Positions 1-8,603 of a DNA stretch of 36,784 nucleotides are shown here, one piece after another (positions within the stretch are counted from its first letter, which is position 1; every line of letters starts with the position of its first letter). Location: positions 1-36,784 of the forward strand of contig JAEUJQ010000003.1 of NCBI GenBank assembly GCA_016793095.1. The letters are read 5' to 3'. The DNA comes from Myxococcaceae bacterium. GTDB taxonomy: Bacteria; Myxococcota; Myxococcia; Myxococcales; Myxococcaceae. Below the pieces are notes generated by a model. It searched no databases, was not told the DNA's origin, and saw nothing but the letters and a program-made list of their open reading frames with translations. A program made the position numbers and the translations under genes.

Positions 1-107
1 GCTCAGGGGACAAGACGCGCCCGCTGGATCGCAGGCTCGTTTTCGGTGACTCTTACGTCGTCGCTCAGGTCAGACCCCCGGGGTCAATGCCTTTGAGAAG
101 CAGGGGG

Positions 108-443
108 TCAAAGGTGGTGAGAGCCGGCAGTCCAGTTCCAACGGTTACGCCACTCGAGCGCCTGCCGGTATCGACCAGCGGCGACATCAAGACACACGAA
201 CGAATTCAGAGCGTCACCTCTGAGCAGACCGGGCTTGAGCATTGTGGCGCGCTCCAGCAGCTCCGGATCCACCTCGCCGCGCAGGTAGTCGAGCCACAGA
301 ACTCCGGCCACTTCCAACGCGGTGCACCCACGCCAGTCCCCGCGTCGAAGGGCTGCGAGCTCGCGCTTGCGGAGCCAGTGCGCGAGCCACATTCCAGCAA
401 CGCCGAAGGCAGCAATCCCCAACCATGCGGCGACGAACGTCAT
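108..443 (-). CDS. small single-pass membrane protein, unknown function
   Basis: 111 residues. The ATG at 443 is preferred over an upstream in-frame TTG (482) because GGAG lies 8 nt upstream of the ATG. The N-terminus is one hydrophobic helix (about residues 2-24, FVAAWLGIAAFGVAGMWLAH) followed by a basic stop-transfer region (RKRELAALRRGDW). The soluble tail is short and helical, ending in a TPR-like pattern (AAGRYRQALEW). This suggests an inner-membrane protein with a cytoplasmic tail. I do not recognise a family. It is divergent from the large membrane protein at 645, with about 200 bp between the two starts. Reading frame and codon bias look real; function is unknown. Confidence 0.6.
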   Translation of the reverse strand: MTFVAAWLGIAAFGVAGMWLAHWLRKRELAALRRGDWRGCTALEVAGVLWLDYLRGEVDPELLERATMLKPGLLRGDALNSFVCLDVAAGRYRQALEWRNRWNWTAGSHHL

Positions 444-644
444 TGCTCTCGCTCCGATGCCGAGTGGCTCCACGTAGTTCAAGCGCAGGTGCTGCTGAAG
501 CGAATCTGCGGTCGGCGCTGTCGTGCGGGTGCGCTGAGCGTCCGACGGGAACGAAACGCAGGCCCCGCGACGTCTCTGGCGCGCCGCTCGCCGCTTTCCC
601 CTACAGTCCGCGCCGTCTTCGGCCCATCACAGAGGAGTCGCCTC

Positions 645-3600
645 ATGCGTCGCTCCGTCGTGTCGCTCGTCGTGCTGCTCTCCTCGTTCGCGGGAGCAGC
701 GCCGCCCAGGCCCGACCAGCTCCCCGCGGCGCTGAAGGACTGGCAGGCCTGGGTGCTGCACGCCGAGAAGGAGGCGGGGTGTCCCTTCTTGAACGGCGCC
801 GAGGCGCGCATCTGCGCGTGGCCGGGGCGCCTGGCGCTGTCGCTCGACGACAAGGGCGGCCGCTTCACCCAGGCCTTCCGCGTCTACCGCGAGGCGTGGC
901 TGTCGTTGCCAGGCGATCCGCGCCGCTGGCCGCAGGACGTGAAGGTGGACGGGAAGGCGGCGGTGGTGGTGCCTGGCGCGGACGGCCAGCCGACGGTGAA
1001 GCTCGTCGAGGGCGAACACCAGGTGACGGGCGACTTCGTCTGGGACGCGCTGCCCGAGGCGCTGCTGGTGCCGCGCGACACGGGGCTCGTCGCGCTGACG
1101 CTCAAGGGCGCCGAGGTCACGCTCCCCAACCGCGACGATGAGGGCCGCGTCTTCCTGCAGAAGGAGAGCACGGCGAAGGAGGAAGAGGACCTCGACCTCA
1201 CGGTGCACCGCCTGCTGTCCGATGACATCCCCGCGCGGCTCGTCACCCGCCTGTCGCTGCAGGTCTCGGGGAAGAGCCGCGAGGTGGTGCTCGGCCGCGC
1301 GCAGCCCGACGGCTTCGTGCCGATGGCGCTCTCGTCGACGCTGCCGGTGCGCCTCGAGCCCGACGGCAAGCTGCGGCTGCAGGTGCGGCCCGGGGCGTGG
1401 GTGGTGACGCTCGAGGCCCGCAGCGAGGGGCCGCTGAACGCCCTCAAGCGCCCCGACCCGCAGGGCGCGTGGATGGAAGGCGACGAGGTGTGGACGTTCG
1501 ACGCGCGGCCGTCGCTGCGGCAGGTGCTCGTCGAGGGCGTCAACCAGGTGGACCCGCAGCAGACGACGCTGCCCAACGAGTGGAAGCGCTTCCCCGCGTA
1601 CGCGATGGCGCTCACCGACGAGCTGCGCATGACGGAGCGCCGGCGCGGCGACGCCGACCCGTCGCCCGACTCGTTGACGCTGACGCGCACGCTGTGGCTC
1701 GACTTCGACGGCAAGGGCCTCACCGCGAACGACCGCATCTCGGGGCCGCTGCACCGCTCGTGGCGCCTCGACATGCAGAGCGGCACCGACCTCGGCCGCG
1801 TCGTCACCGCGGGCTCCGACCAGTTCATCACCCGCCTCGCCGCGGGGAAGCTCGCAGGCGTCGAGCTGCGCGAGGGCCAGCTCACCCTCGAGGCCGACAG
1901 CCGCATCACCGCGCCGCTCTCGGCCATTCCCGCCGTCTCGTGGGACGCGGACTTCACGCGGGTCAGCACGACGCTGCAGCTCCCGCCCGGCTGGACGCTG
2001 GTGAGCGCGGCTGGCGCGGACTCGGTGCCCGACACGTGGCTCCAGCGGTGGACCCTGCTCGACCTCTTCCTCGTCCTCATCATCTCCCTCGCCGTCGGCC
2101 GGCTCTTCGGCTGGCCCTTCGGCGCGCTGTCGCTGCTCGCGCTCATGCTGGGCTGGCAGGAGACCGACGCGCCGAAGCTCGTGTGGGTCGTCGTGCTGGT
2201 GCTCGAGGCGCTCTACCGCGTGCTGCCCGACAACTGGCTGAAGGCGACGTTCCGGTGGTCGCGCTTCGCCGCCTGGGCCGCGCTCGTCGTCATCGCCGTC
2301 AGCTTCATGGTCGACCACGTCCGCCACGGCATGTACCCGGCGCTCGCCCAGACGACCTCGTTCGGCGGCGTGCAGAGCTGGTCCGAGTACTCCACCGACA
2401 ACGAGCGCCAGTACCAGCGCAACCAGTACGACCAGAACGAGCTCGAGGAGGCGCCCTCGGGCTTCGCAGGCGACAAGGAGGTCGATGAAGACGGGTACGG
2501 GAGCATTCCGCTGCCCAGGAAGGCCGAGCCGCGGGCGCCCATGCAACAGCAGGTGCGCCGAAAGCAGCTCTCGGTGCGCGACTACGACAAGACGGTGCTG
2601 GTGCAGACCGGCCCCGGCCTGCCGCGGTGGAGCTGGAAGTCAGTCAACATCGGGTACTCGGGGCCGGTGGAGCGCAGCCAGACGCTGTCGCTCTTCCTCA
2701 TCGGCCCGACGGGCAACCTGCTGCTCGCCTTCCTCCGGGTGGTGCTGCTCGCGCTGCTGGTGCTGACGGTGCTCGGCTTCCCGGGCGCGTTCTGGCCGCC
2801 GGCGCTGAAGAAGCTGCTCCGGCCCGGCGCGACGGCTGGAGCGCTGCTGCTGGCGCTCCTCACGCCCGCCCTCGCGAGCGCGAACGAGGTGCCACCGGAG
2901 GCGACGCTGAATGAGCTCAAGACGCGGCTGCTCGAGCGGCCGGAGTGCGCTCCCCGCTGCGCGTCGTCGCCACGGCTGCTGCTCGAGGCCACGCCGACGC
3001 TGCTGCGCCTCAGGCTCGAGGTGCTCGCCGGCGCGACGACGGCGGTGCCGCTGCCGGGGAACGAGAAGCACTGGCTGCCGCGCACCGTGCTGGTGGACGG
3101 GCAGCCCGCCAACGCGCTCAAGCGGGGCGCTGACGGCGCGCTCCTGCTCGCGGTGACCGAAGGCGCGCACCAGGTCGTGCTCGAAGGGCCGCTGCCGCCG
3201 CGTGACACGGTGCAGGTGCCGTTGCCGCTCAAGTCCTACCGCGTGGAGTCGAAGGTGGACGGCTGGACGCTCGACGGGGTGCACGAGGACGGCGTCGCCG
3301 ACGAGAACCTGCAGCTCACCCGCAAGGCCGGAGGAGACAAGGCCACCGGCGCCGGCGCGGCGCTGCAGACGGGCACCCTGCCGCCCTTCGTGGTGGTGGA
3401 GCGCATGCTCGCGCTGGGCCTCACCTGGTCCGTCGAGACGACGGTGCGCCGGCTGACGCCGACCGGCTCTGCCGTGGTGCTCGAGGTGCCGCTGCTGCCT
3501 GGCGAGTCCGTCACCTCGAGTGAGGTGCGCGTGCAGAACGGCAAGGCGCTGGTGAACATGCCGGCCACCACCACCGACTTCTCGTGGACGAGCGTGCTCG

Positions 3601-4766
3601 AGGCGAAGTCGCCGCTCGCGCTCTCGGCGCCGAAGGGCCTGCCGTGGGTCGAGGTCTGGCGCATCGACGTGAGCCCGGTGTGGCACGCCGAGTGGTCCGG
3701 CATCCCCGTGGTGCACCAGCCCGACCAGCCCGGTGTCCGCGTGCCCGAGTGGCGCCCGTGGCCCGGCGAGGCCGTCACCATCGAGGTCGTCAAGCCAGAG
3801 GGCGTGCAGGGCCAGACGCTCACCATCGACCAGTCGCGGCTGGTGGTGAGCCCGGGCGTTCGCGCGACCGACGCGACCTTCACGGCGAACTTCCGCTCGT
3901 CGCGCGGCGGCCTGCACCCCTTCACCCTGCCCGGGGACGCGCAGCTGCAGAGCGTCGTCATCAACGGCCAGGCGCAACCCATTCGCCAGGAAGGCCGCGC
4001 GGTCGCGATTCCGCTGGTGCCCGGCTCGCAGTCGGTCGAGCTGGTGTGGCGGCAGACGGCGGGCGTCACCTCGTCGTGGACGACGCCGCCCCTGTCGATG
4101 GGCCTCACCACGGTGAACGCCGAGCTGCAGGTGCAGGTGCCCGCCGACCGCTGGGTGCTCTTCGTCACCGGGCCGCGCATGGGACCGGCGGTGCTCTTCT
4201 GGAGCTTCCTGCTGGTGCTGCTCGTCGTCTCGCTGGGCCTCGGCCGCGCGCGCTGGGCGCCGGTGAAGACGTACCAGTGGGTGCTGCTCGCGCTCGGGCT
4301 GTCGCAGCTGCCCATCTTCGCCATCGCCATCGTCTTCGGCTGGCTGCTCCTCCTCGGCTGGCGGGAGCGCGTGGCCATCGAGGGCACCCACTCGTTCAAC
4401 TTCCGGCAGTTCGCGGTGGTGATGGTGACGGCGATGGCCCTCATCGTGCTCGGCGTCAGCGTCTACGAGGGCCTCCTGGGTCAGCCTGAGATGCAGGTGC
4501 GCGGGAACGGCTCGTCGGCGTGGGCGCTGCGCTGGTTCCAGGACCGCACCACCACCGACTTCCCGCTGGCGTGGGTCTTCTCGGTGCCCATGCTCGTCTA
4601 CCGCGGCGCGATGCTGGCCTGGAGCCTGTGGATGGCGCTCGCGCTGCTCTCCTGGCTCAAGTGGGGCTGGAAGGCGTTCTCGACAGGCGGGCTGTGGAAG
4701 GCCTCCCCGAAGGTGCTGCGGCCGAGCGTGCCGACGACTCCGCCGCCGGGCGCGGCGCCGAAGTAG
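645..4766 (+). CDS. very large multipass membrane protein with repeated periplasmic beta-rich domains
   Basis: 1373 residues from the ATG at 645, which follows AGAGGAG by 7 nt; the frame is open further upstream but without a better start or signal sequence. The protein begins with a signal peptide (MRRSVVSLVVLLSSFAGAA). Membrane helices cluster near residues 465-560, 682-720 and 732-748, then near 1183, 1209, 1256 and 1322. Extracytoplasmic beta-rich blocks lie between them. Two blocks share the pattern VDGxxA...GADG...EGxHQV (near residues 99-127 and 815-845). A third, weaker one (VINGQAQ...IPLVPGSQSVEL) lies near 1105-1135, so the chain seems to have grown by domain duplication. A second signal-like helix ending TPALASANE precedes the second block. 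No catalytic motif is seen; envelope assembly or stress functions are guesses only. Confidence 0.85.
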   Translation: MRRSVVSLVVLLSSFAGAAPPRPDQLPAALKDWQAWVLHAEKEAGCPFLNGAEARICAWPGRLALSLDDKGGRFTQAFRVYREAWLSLPGDPRRWPQDVKVDGKAAVVVPGADGQPTVKLVEGEHQVTGDFVWDALPEALLVPRDTGLVALTLKGAEVTLPNRDDEGRVFLQKESTAKEEEDLDLTVHRLLSDDIPARLVTRLSLQVSGKSREVVLGRAQPDGFVPMALSSTLPVRLEPDGKLRLQVRPGAWVVTLEARSEGPLNALKRPDPQGAWMEGDEVWTFDARPSLRQVLVEGVNQVDPQQTTLPNEWKRFPAYAMALTDELRMTERRRGDADPSPDSLTLTRTLWLDFDGKGLTANDRISGPLHRSWRLDMQSGTDLGRVVTAGSDQFITRLAAGKLAGVELREGQLTLEADSRITAPLSAIPAVSWDADFTRVSTTLQLPPGWTLVSAAGADSVPDTWLQRWTLLDLFLVLIISLAVGRLFGWPFGALSLLALMLGWQETDAPKLVWVVVLVLEALYRVLPDNWLKATFRWSRFAAWAALVVIAVSFMVDHVRHGMYPALAQTTSFGGVQSWSEYSTDNERQYQRNQYDQNELEEAPSGFAGDKEVDEDGYGSIPLPRKAEPRAPMQQQVRRKQLSVRDYDKTVLVQTGPGLPRWSWKSVNIGYSGPVERSQTLSLFLIGPTGNLLLAFLRVVLLALLVLTVLGFPGAFWPPALKKLLRPGATAGALLLALLTPALASANEVPPEATLNELKTRLLERPECAPRCASSPRLLLEATPTLLRLRLEVLAGATTAVPLPGNEKHWLPRTVLVDGQPANALKRGADGALLLAVTEGAHQVVLEGPLPPRDTVQVPLPLKSYRVESKVDGWTLDGVHEDGVADENLQLTRKAGGDKATGAGAALQTGTLPPFVVVERMLALGLTWSVETTVRRLTPTGSAVVLEVPLLPGESVTSSEVRVQNGKALVNMPATTTDFSWTSVLEAKSPLALSAPKGLPWVEVWRIDVSPVWHAEWSGIPVVHQPDQPGVRVPEWRPWPGEAVTIEVVKPEGVQGQTLTIDQSRLVVSPGVRATDATFTANFRSSRGGLHPFTLPGDAQLQSVVINGQAQPIRQEGRAVAIPLVPGSQSVELVWRQTAGVTSSWTTPPLSMGLTTVNAELQVQVPADRWVLFVTGPRMGPAVLFWSFLLVLLVVSLGLGRARWAPVKTYQWVLLALGLSQLPIFAIAIVFGWLLLLGWRERVAIEGTHSFNFRQFAVVMVTAMALIVLGVSVYEGLLGQPEMQVRGNGSSAWALRWFQDRTTTDFPLAWVFSVPMLVYRGAMLAWSLWMALALLSWLKWGWKAFSTGGLWKASPKVLRPSVPTTPPPGAAPK

Positions 4767-4802
4767 GCGTTAAGAGCGGCACCTCGAAGACGGGGAGGCA
4801 CC

Positions 4803-6047
4803 ATGCACATCGCCATCATCGGCACGGGCAACGTGGGCTCGACGCTCGGCGCGGCGTTCGACAAGACCGGGCACCAGGTCTCCTTCGGGGCGAGGGATCC
4901 GGCGAAGCGCCCGGGCGCGGTCTCCATCGGCGACGCGGTGCGCGCCTCCGAGGTGGTGGTGCTGGCGACGCCCTGGGACGCGCTGAGCGACGTCATCGCC
5001 GCGACCGGGCCGATGGAGGGCAAGACGGTCATCGACGCGATGAACCCGCTCCTGCCAGGCCTCGTGCTCGCGGTGGGCCACTCGGACTCGGGCGCCGAGA
5101 CGCTGCAGCGGCTGCTGCCGAAGGCGCACGTCGTGAAGTGCTTCAACACCGTCGGCGTCGAGGTGATGGCGAACCCGAAGGTGGCGGGCCGCGCGGCGAC
5201 GATGCTCCTCTGCGGTGACGACGCCGGCGCCCGCGCGAAGGTGGCCTCGCTCGCGCGCGGCCTCGGCTTCGACGCGGTGGAGCTCGGCGGACTCAGGAAC
5301 GCGCGGCTGCTCGAGCCCGTGGCCGTGCTGTGGATTCACCTCGCGCTGGTGCAGAAGCTCGGGCGGCGCATCGCGCTCCGGCTCGAGGGAGAGGGCGCGA
5401 AGCCGGCGGCCATCGCCCCTTCGTCGCCAGCGCGGAAGGTGGCGGTGCTGGGCGCAGGGAACATCGGCGCGGGCCTCGTGCGGGCGTGGGCGAAGGCCGG
5501 CCACGCCGTCACCGTCGGCGCGCGCAGCCCGGGCGACGCCGAGGTGCAGGCGCTCGCGAAGGAGACCGGCGCGAAGGTGGCGAGCGTGCGCGACGCGGTG
5601 GAGGCGGGAGACGTGGTGGCCATCGCCATTCCGGCGCAGGCGGTCGACTCGCTCGTGGGGCTGCCGTTCGCGGGGAAGACGGTCATCGACTGCACCAACC
5701 ACGTCGGGCCGGGCTTCGCGTTGAGCTTCGGGCACTCGACGTCGTGGGCCGAGGAGCTCGCGAAGAAGCTGCCCGGTGCCCGCGTCTTCAAGTCCTTCAA
5801 CGCGCAGGGCGCCGAGAACCTGGCCGCGCCGCACTACACGACCGGGCCCGCGGCGAACTTCTTCTGCGGTGACGACACGACCGGGCGCGAGGTGGTGCGC
5901 CAGTTGGTCGCCGACGTCGGCTTCGCGCCGGTGTTCGCCGGTCCGCTGGCGAACGCACGGCTGCTCGAGCCGCTGATGATGGTGTGGGTGACGGCCGCCC
6001 GCGCGACGGGGAGCCGGTCACTGGGCTTCCAGCTGCTGCGCGAGTGA
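4803..6047 (+). CDS. tandem-duplicated NADPH-dependent F420 reductase-like protein
   Basis: 414 residues; GGGAGG lies just upstream of the ATG. It holds two consecutive copies of the roughly 200-residue F420_oxidored-type fold. Each copy opens with a Rossmann nucleotide loop (GTGNVGSTLG at residue 7; GAGNIGAGLV near 219), then GARxP, a KTVID(A/C)xN strand and the segment V(K/F)K(C/S)FN. Each copy also ends with GxLxNARLLEP. Single-copy members bind NADP(H) and reduce F420 or flavin-type or ferric substrates; the substrate here cannot be read. Both copies keep their glycine loops, so both may bind nucleotide. The start is 36 nt after the large membrane gene, so co-transcription is possible. 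The 3' end overlaps the next, convergent gene by 30 bp. Confidence 0.85.
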   Translation: MHIAIIGTGNVGSTLGAAFDKTGHQVSFGARDPAKRPGAVSIGDAVRASEVVVLATPWDALSDVIAATGPMEGKTVIDAMNPLLPGLVLAVGHSDSGAETLQRLLPKAHVVKCFNTVGVEVMANPKVAGRAATMLLCGDDAGARAKVASLARGLGFDAVELGGLRNARLLEPVAVLWIHLALVQKLGRRIALRLEGEGAKPAAIAPSSPARKVAVLGAGNIGAGLVRAWAKAGHAVTVGARSPGDAEVQALAKETGAKVASVRDAVEAGDVVAIAIPAQAVDSLVGLPFAGKTVIDCTNHVGPGFALSFGHSTSWAEELAKKLPGARVFKSFNAQGAENLAAPHYTTGPAANFFCGDDTTGREVVRQLVADVGFAPVFAGPLANARLLEPLMMVWVTAARATGSRSLGFQLLRE

Positions 6048-6356
6048 CCGCTCATGGGTGAGGGCCACGAGGACGCCGTCGCGTACGAGACGCTTCGCGA
6101 GGCGAGGCGGGTTCGCGCCCCAGGCCGCGAGCGCGGCCACCTGCGGCGGCGTGCGCAGAAAGACCGCCAGCCCCGTGCCCGGGAAGGCGAGGCCGAAAAC
6201 GACGAGCGGCACCGCCATGGCGATGCCGAACGCCGCCCTCGCTCTCGAGCGCAGCGCCAGCGACTTCGAAGAGAGCCAGCGCGGCGGGCGTGATGAAGCA
6301 GAGCGCTTCGAGGCGCTCACCGTGAAAGTGCTGTGCCGCTGGTCGAGGGAGCTCAT
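6018..6356 (-). CDS. small membrane protein, unknown function
   Basis: 112 residues from an ATG at 6356, preceded by GAGG 5 nt upstream. A longer in-frame upstream extension is low-complexity and is the shadow of the Cys-rich lipoprotein gene. The basic, Ser-rich N-terminus (about 40 residues) is followed by a hydrophobic segment, roughly residues 42-70 (FGIAMAVPLVVFGLAFPGTG), and a positively charged tail. This suggests one or two membrane passes. Its stop codon lies inside the 3' end of the tandem oxidoreductase gene (30-bp convergent overlap). No family is recognised. Confidence 0.55.
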   Translation of the reverse strand: MSSLDQRHSTFTVSASKRSASSRPPRWLSSKSLALRSRARAAFGIAMAVPLVVFGLAFPGTGLAVFLRTPPQVAALAAWGANPPRLAKRLVRDGVLVALTHERSLAQQLEAQ

Positions 6357-6379
6357 GCCTCCCTCGTCGGCGACCGCGG

Positions 6380-6751
6380 TCAGTTGCAGCCGGTGTCGGA
6401 CTTCGTGCCGACCTTGCACGTGAGGTTCAGCGTGCCCGAGCTGCCCGTCGTGCACTTGCCCTCGCAGGTGATGTTGCAGGTGCCGCCCGCGGCGCAGGAG
6501 ACCGTCGAGTTCGCGCCGACCGTGTGCGTGCAGGACTTGCCGTCGCACGAGATGGTGCAGTTGGCGCCGCAGGAGCCCGTGCAGGTCGCGTCCTTGTTGC
6601 AGGAGTACGAGCAGTTGCTCGTCGAGGCACTGCACGTGTCGAACCCGCAGGTCTGGCCCTCAGGACAGATGCACACGCCGGTGGTGCAGATGGCGGGCGA
6701 GCAGGCAGCGGCGAGGACCGAGAGCGACAACATCACGACGAGACGAACCAT
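6380..6751 (-). CDS. cysteine-rich lipoprotein
   Basis: 123 residues from the ATG at 6751, with GGAGG 5 nt upstream. A type II signal peptide ends in the lipobox LAAAC, with lipidated Cys17. The mature part is almost entirely short Cys-spaced, Ser/Thr/Asn-rich segments (such as CTGSCGANCTISC and CNITCEGKC) with regular C-x3-C and C-x7-C spacing. This looks like a disulfide-stapled beta-strand ladder of the kind common in myxobacterial surface lipoproteins. No enzymatic motif is present; the function is unknown, perhaps structural. It lies 89 nt downstream of the PII gene on the same strand, with its own ribosome binding site. Confidence 0.8.
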   Translation of the reverse strand: MVRLVVMLSLSVLAAACSPAICTTGVCICPEGQTCGFDTCSASTSNCSYSCNKDATCTGSCGANCTISCDGKSCTHTVGANSTVSCAAGGTCNITCEGKCTTGSSGTLNLTCKVGTKSDTGCN

Positions 6752-6840
6752 GAAGACCTCCGACGACGTGGGGAAGCCCATCCATAGCCGACGCGCCGTC
6801 GAAGGCCGCGCACGAAGAACCGATTGGCCGCATCAGGGAT

Positions 6841-7200
6841 TCAAATGGCGGACCCGCCGCGCTCACCGGTGCGGATGCGAACGACCTCCTCGAGCGGCAC
6901 CACGAAGATCTTCCCATCTCCCACGGCGCCGTTGGGCTCGGTGCGCGCGCCCTTCTGGATGGCGGCGATGGTCTTCTCGACGTACGCGTCGTTCACGCAG
7001 AGGGTGAGGCGCGTCTTCTGCACGTTGCGCACGTGCACCTCCTGCCCACGGAAGAGCTCGACCTCGCCTTCCTGCCGGCCGCGCCCTTCGACGGTGTCGA
7101 TGGTGATGCGGTAGTTGTCGCCCTCGTCGAGGACTCCGCCGAGCGCCTCTTCGACGGCCTCGAGCCGCTCGGGACGGATGATGGCGATGATCATCTTCAT
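6841..7200 (-). CDS. glnB/glnK-like: PII-family nitrogen regulatory protein
   Basis: 119 residues. The PII fold is clear: N-terminal MKMIIAIIRP, the T-loop base EGRGRQEG, the B-loop region VGDGKIFVVPLEEV that contacts ATP/ADP, and the C-loop RIRTGERGGSAI. PII trimers sense 2-oxoglutarate and adenylate energy state and dock on AmtB through the T-loop. Two features differ from E. coli GlnB. There are about 4 extra residues before the T-loop. The T-loop tyrosines Tyr46 and Tyr51 are Phe50 and Val55 here, so uridylylation by GlnD at Tyr51 is not possible. It starts 22 nt after the amtB stop, so it is second in an amtB-PII operon. A purine-rich GGGAG lies upstream of the ATG. Confidence 0.93.
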   Translation of the reverse strand: MKMIIAIIRPERLEAVEEALGGVLDEGDNYRITIDTVEGRGRQEGEVELFRGQEVHVRNVQKTRLTLCVNDAYVEKTIAAIQKGARTEPNGAVGDGKIFVVPLEEVVRIRTGERGGSAI

Positions 7201-7222
7201 GCGGTCGCTCTCCCTCTGACGC

Positions 7223-8476
7223 TCACGTCTGGTCGAAATGGTACCCGCGCTCGCCGTGCACGTGCAGGTCCTGCCCGTCGCGCTCCTCCTGCTCGGTCGC
7301 GCGCAGACCCATGGTCTTCTTGAGCACCGTGGCGATGAGGAAGGTGCCGCCGCCCGCGAAGACGAGCGCCACGCCGACGCCGAGCGCCTGCTTGCCGAGC
7401 TGGGAGAAGTCTCCGGCGAGCACGCCCTGTACGGGGGTGAAGCAGAACACGCCCGTCAGCAGCGCGCCGAGGATGCCTCCAACCCCGTGCACGCCGAAGG
7501 CGTCGAGGCTGTCGTCGTAGCCGAACCGGTTCTTCAGCTGCACGGCCCAGTAGCAGACGACGCTCGCCAGCGCGCCCATCACCATCGCGCTCACCGGCCG
7601 CACGTGGCCCGCGGCGGGAGTCACCGCCACCAGCCCCGCGACGAAGCCCGAGGCGAGGCCGAGCGACGTCACCTTCCCATGGTGCCAACGCTCCATCAGC
7701 ATCCACGCGAGGCCAGCGGCCGCCGCGGCGCTCTGCGTGGTGGTGAACGCAAGGCCCGCGGTCGCGCCTGCCGGGTGCTCGACGGCCACCGCGCTGCCCG
7801 CGTTGAAGCCGAACCACCCGAACCACAACAGCCCCGCGCCGGTGAGCGTCAGCACCAGGTTGTTGGGCAGGATCGCCGCCCGCTTGAAGTCGCGCCGGGG
7901 CCCGAGCATCACCGCCAGCACCAGCGCCGACACGCCGGCCGCGATGTGCACCACCGTCCCGCCCGCGAAGTCGAGCACGCCGCGCGTGAAGAGCCAGCCG
8001 TCCGCGGCCCAGACCCAGTGCGCGAGCGGGCAGTACACCAGCGTCGCCCACACCACGGTGAAGACCAGGTACGTGCGAAAGCGCATGCGCTCGGCGATGG
8101 CGCCGCTGATGAGCGCCGGCGTGATGATGGCGAACTTCCCCTGGAACATGACGAAGACGAGCTCGGGAATGCCCTTGTCCGAGTACGGCTTCGCCATGTC
8201 GATGCCAGAGAGCCCCACCAGCGCCGCGTCCCAGCCGATGAAGCCGCCCTGGGACGTCCCGAAGGCGAGCGCGTAGCCGACCAGCACCCACTGCACGCCG
8301 ATGACGGCCATCGCGACGAAGCTCATCATCATCGTCGTCAGCACGTTCTTCCGGCGAACCATGCCGCCGTAGAAGAGCGCCAGCCCCGGCACCATCAGCA
8401 GCACCAGCGCCGAGCTCGTCAGCATCCACGCAGTGCTCCCGGCGTCGAAGACTGAAGCCGTTCCTGTCGCGTCCAT
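7223..8476 (-). CDS. amtB: ammonium transporter AmtB
   Basis: 417 residues, typical Amt/Mep/Rh length, with about 11 hydrophobic helices. Conserved elements include GLALFYGGMVRRKN near residue 31, FQGKFAIITPALISGAIAER, and the signature LDFAGGTVVHIAAG with Asp169 and the first pore His177. The second pore histidine is His330 in DAFGVHGVGG. These match the twin-His conduction pathway of AmtB, so ammonium/ammonia transport across the inner membrane is expected. The C-terminal tail is short and His-rich. It is transcribed leftwards with the PII gene immediately downstream; PII is known to plug AmtB when nitrogen is plentiful. The upstream gap (8477-8603) holds an inverted repeat, described separately. 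Confidence 0.96.
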   Translation of the reverse strand: MDATGTASVFDAGSTAWMLTSSALVLLMVPGLALFYGGMVRRKNVLTTMMMSFVAMAVIGVQWVLVGYALAFGTSQGGFIGWDAALVGLSGIDMAKPYSDKGIPELVFVMFQGKFAIITPALISGAIAERMRFRTYLVFTVVWATLVYCPLAHWVWAADGWLFTRGVLDFAGGTVVHIAAGVSALVLAVMLGPRRDFKRAAILPNNLVLTLTGAGLLWFGWFGFNAGSAVAVEHPAGATAGLAFTTTQSAAAAAGLAWMLMERWHHGKVTSLGLASGFVAGLVAVTPAAGHVRPVSAMVMGALASVVCYWAVQLKNRFGYDDSLDAFGVHGVGGILGALLTGVFCFTPVQGVLAGDFSQLGKQALGVGVALVFAGGGTFLIATVLKKTMGLRATEQEERDGQDLHVHGERGYHFDQT

Positions 8477-8511
8477 GATTGCAGCCTTATACCTGAATCG
8501 ACAATCCGAAG

Positions 8512-8533
8512 GCTTAAGTCTTGGGGATTAAGC
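8512..8533. promoter_or_regulatory. inverted repeat in the amtB upstream region
   Basis: GCTTAA, 10 bp, TTAAGC: a perfect 6-bp dyad in the only A/T-rich part of the 127-bp gap between amtB (leftward) and the lipoprotein at 8604 (rightward). It lies about 35-57 bp upstream of the amtB start. Position and symmetry fit an operator for a dimeric regulator, but it does not resemble an NtrC site and no sigma-54 promoter is present in the gap. It could also be chance. Confidence 0.25.
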
Positions 8534-8603
8534 TCCCAGTGCCAGTATTTAATGGCTGATGGGTGGATGGCGGTGAGGGCTGCCGCTGGGCGATGCTGCA
8601 TTG

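Noticed and set aside
1-107. GACCCC-C-GGGGTC palindrome (73-85) at the left edge as a terminator
   Set aside because: No loop or T-tract and no upstream gene visible in the window.
8477-8603. Possible sigma-54 site (TGGCACTGGGAGC on the minus strand) before amtB
   Set aside because: GG-to-GC spacing is 2 bp too short and the TTGC element is absent.
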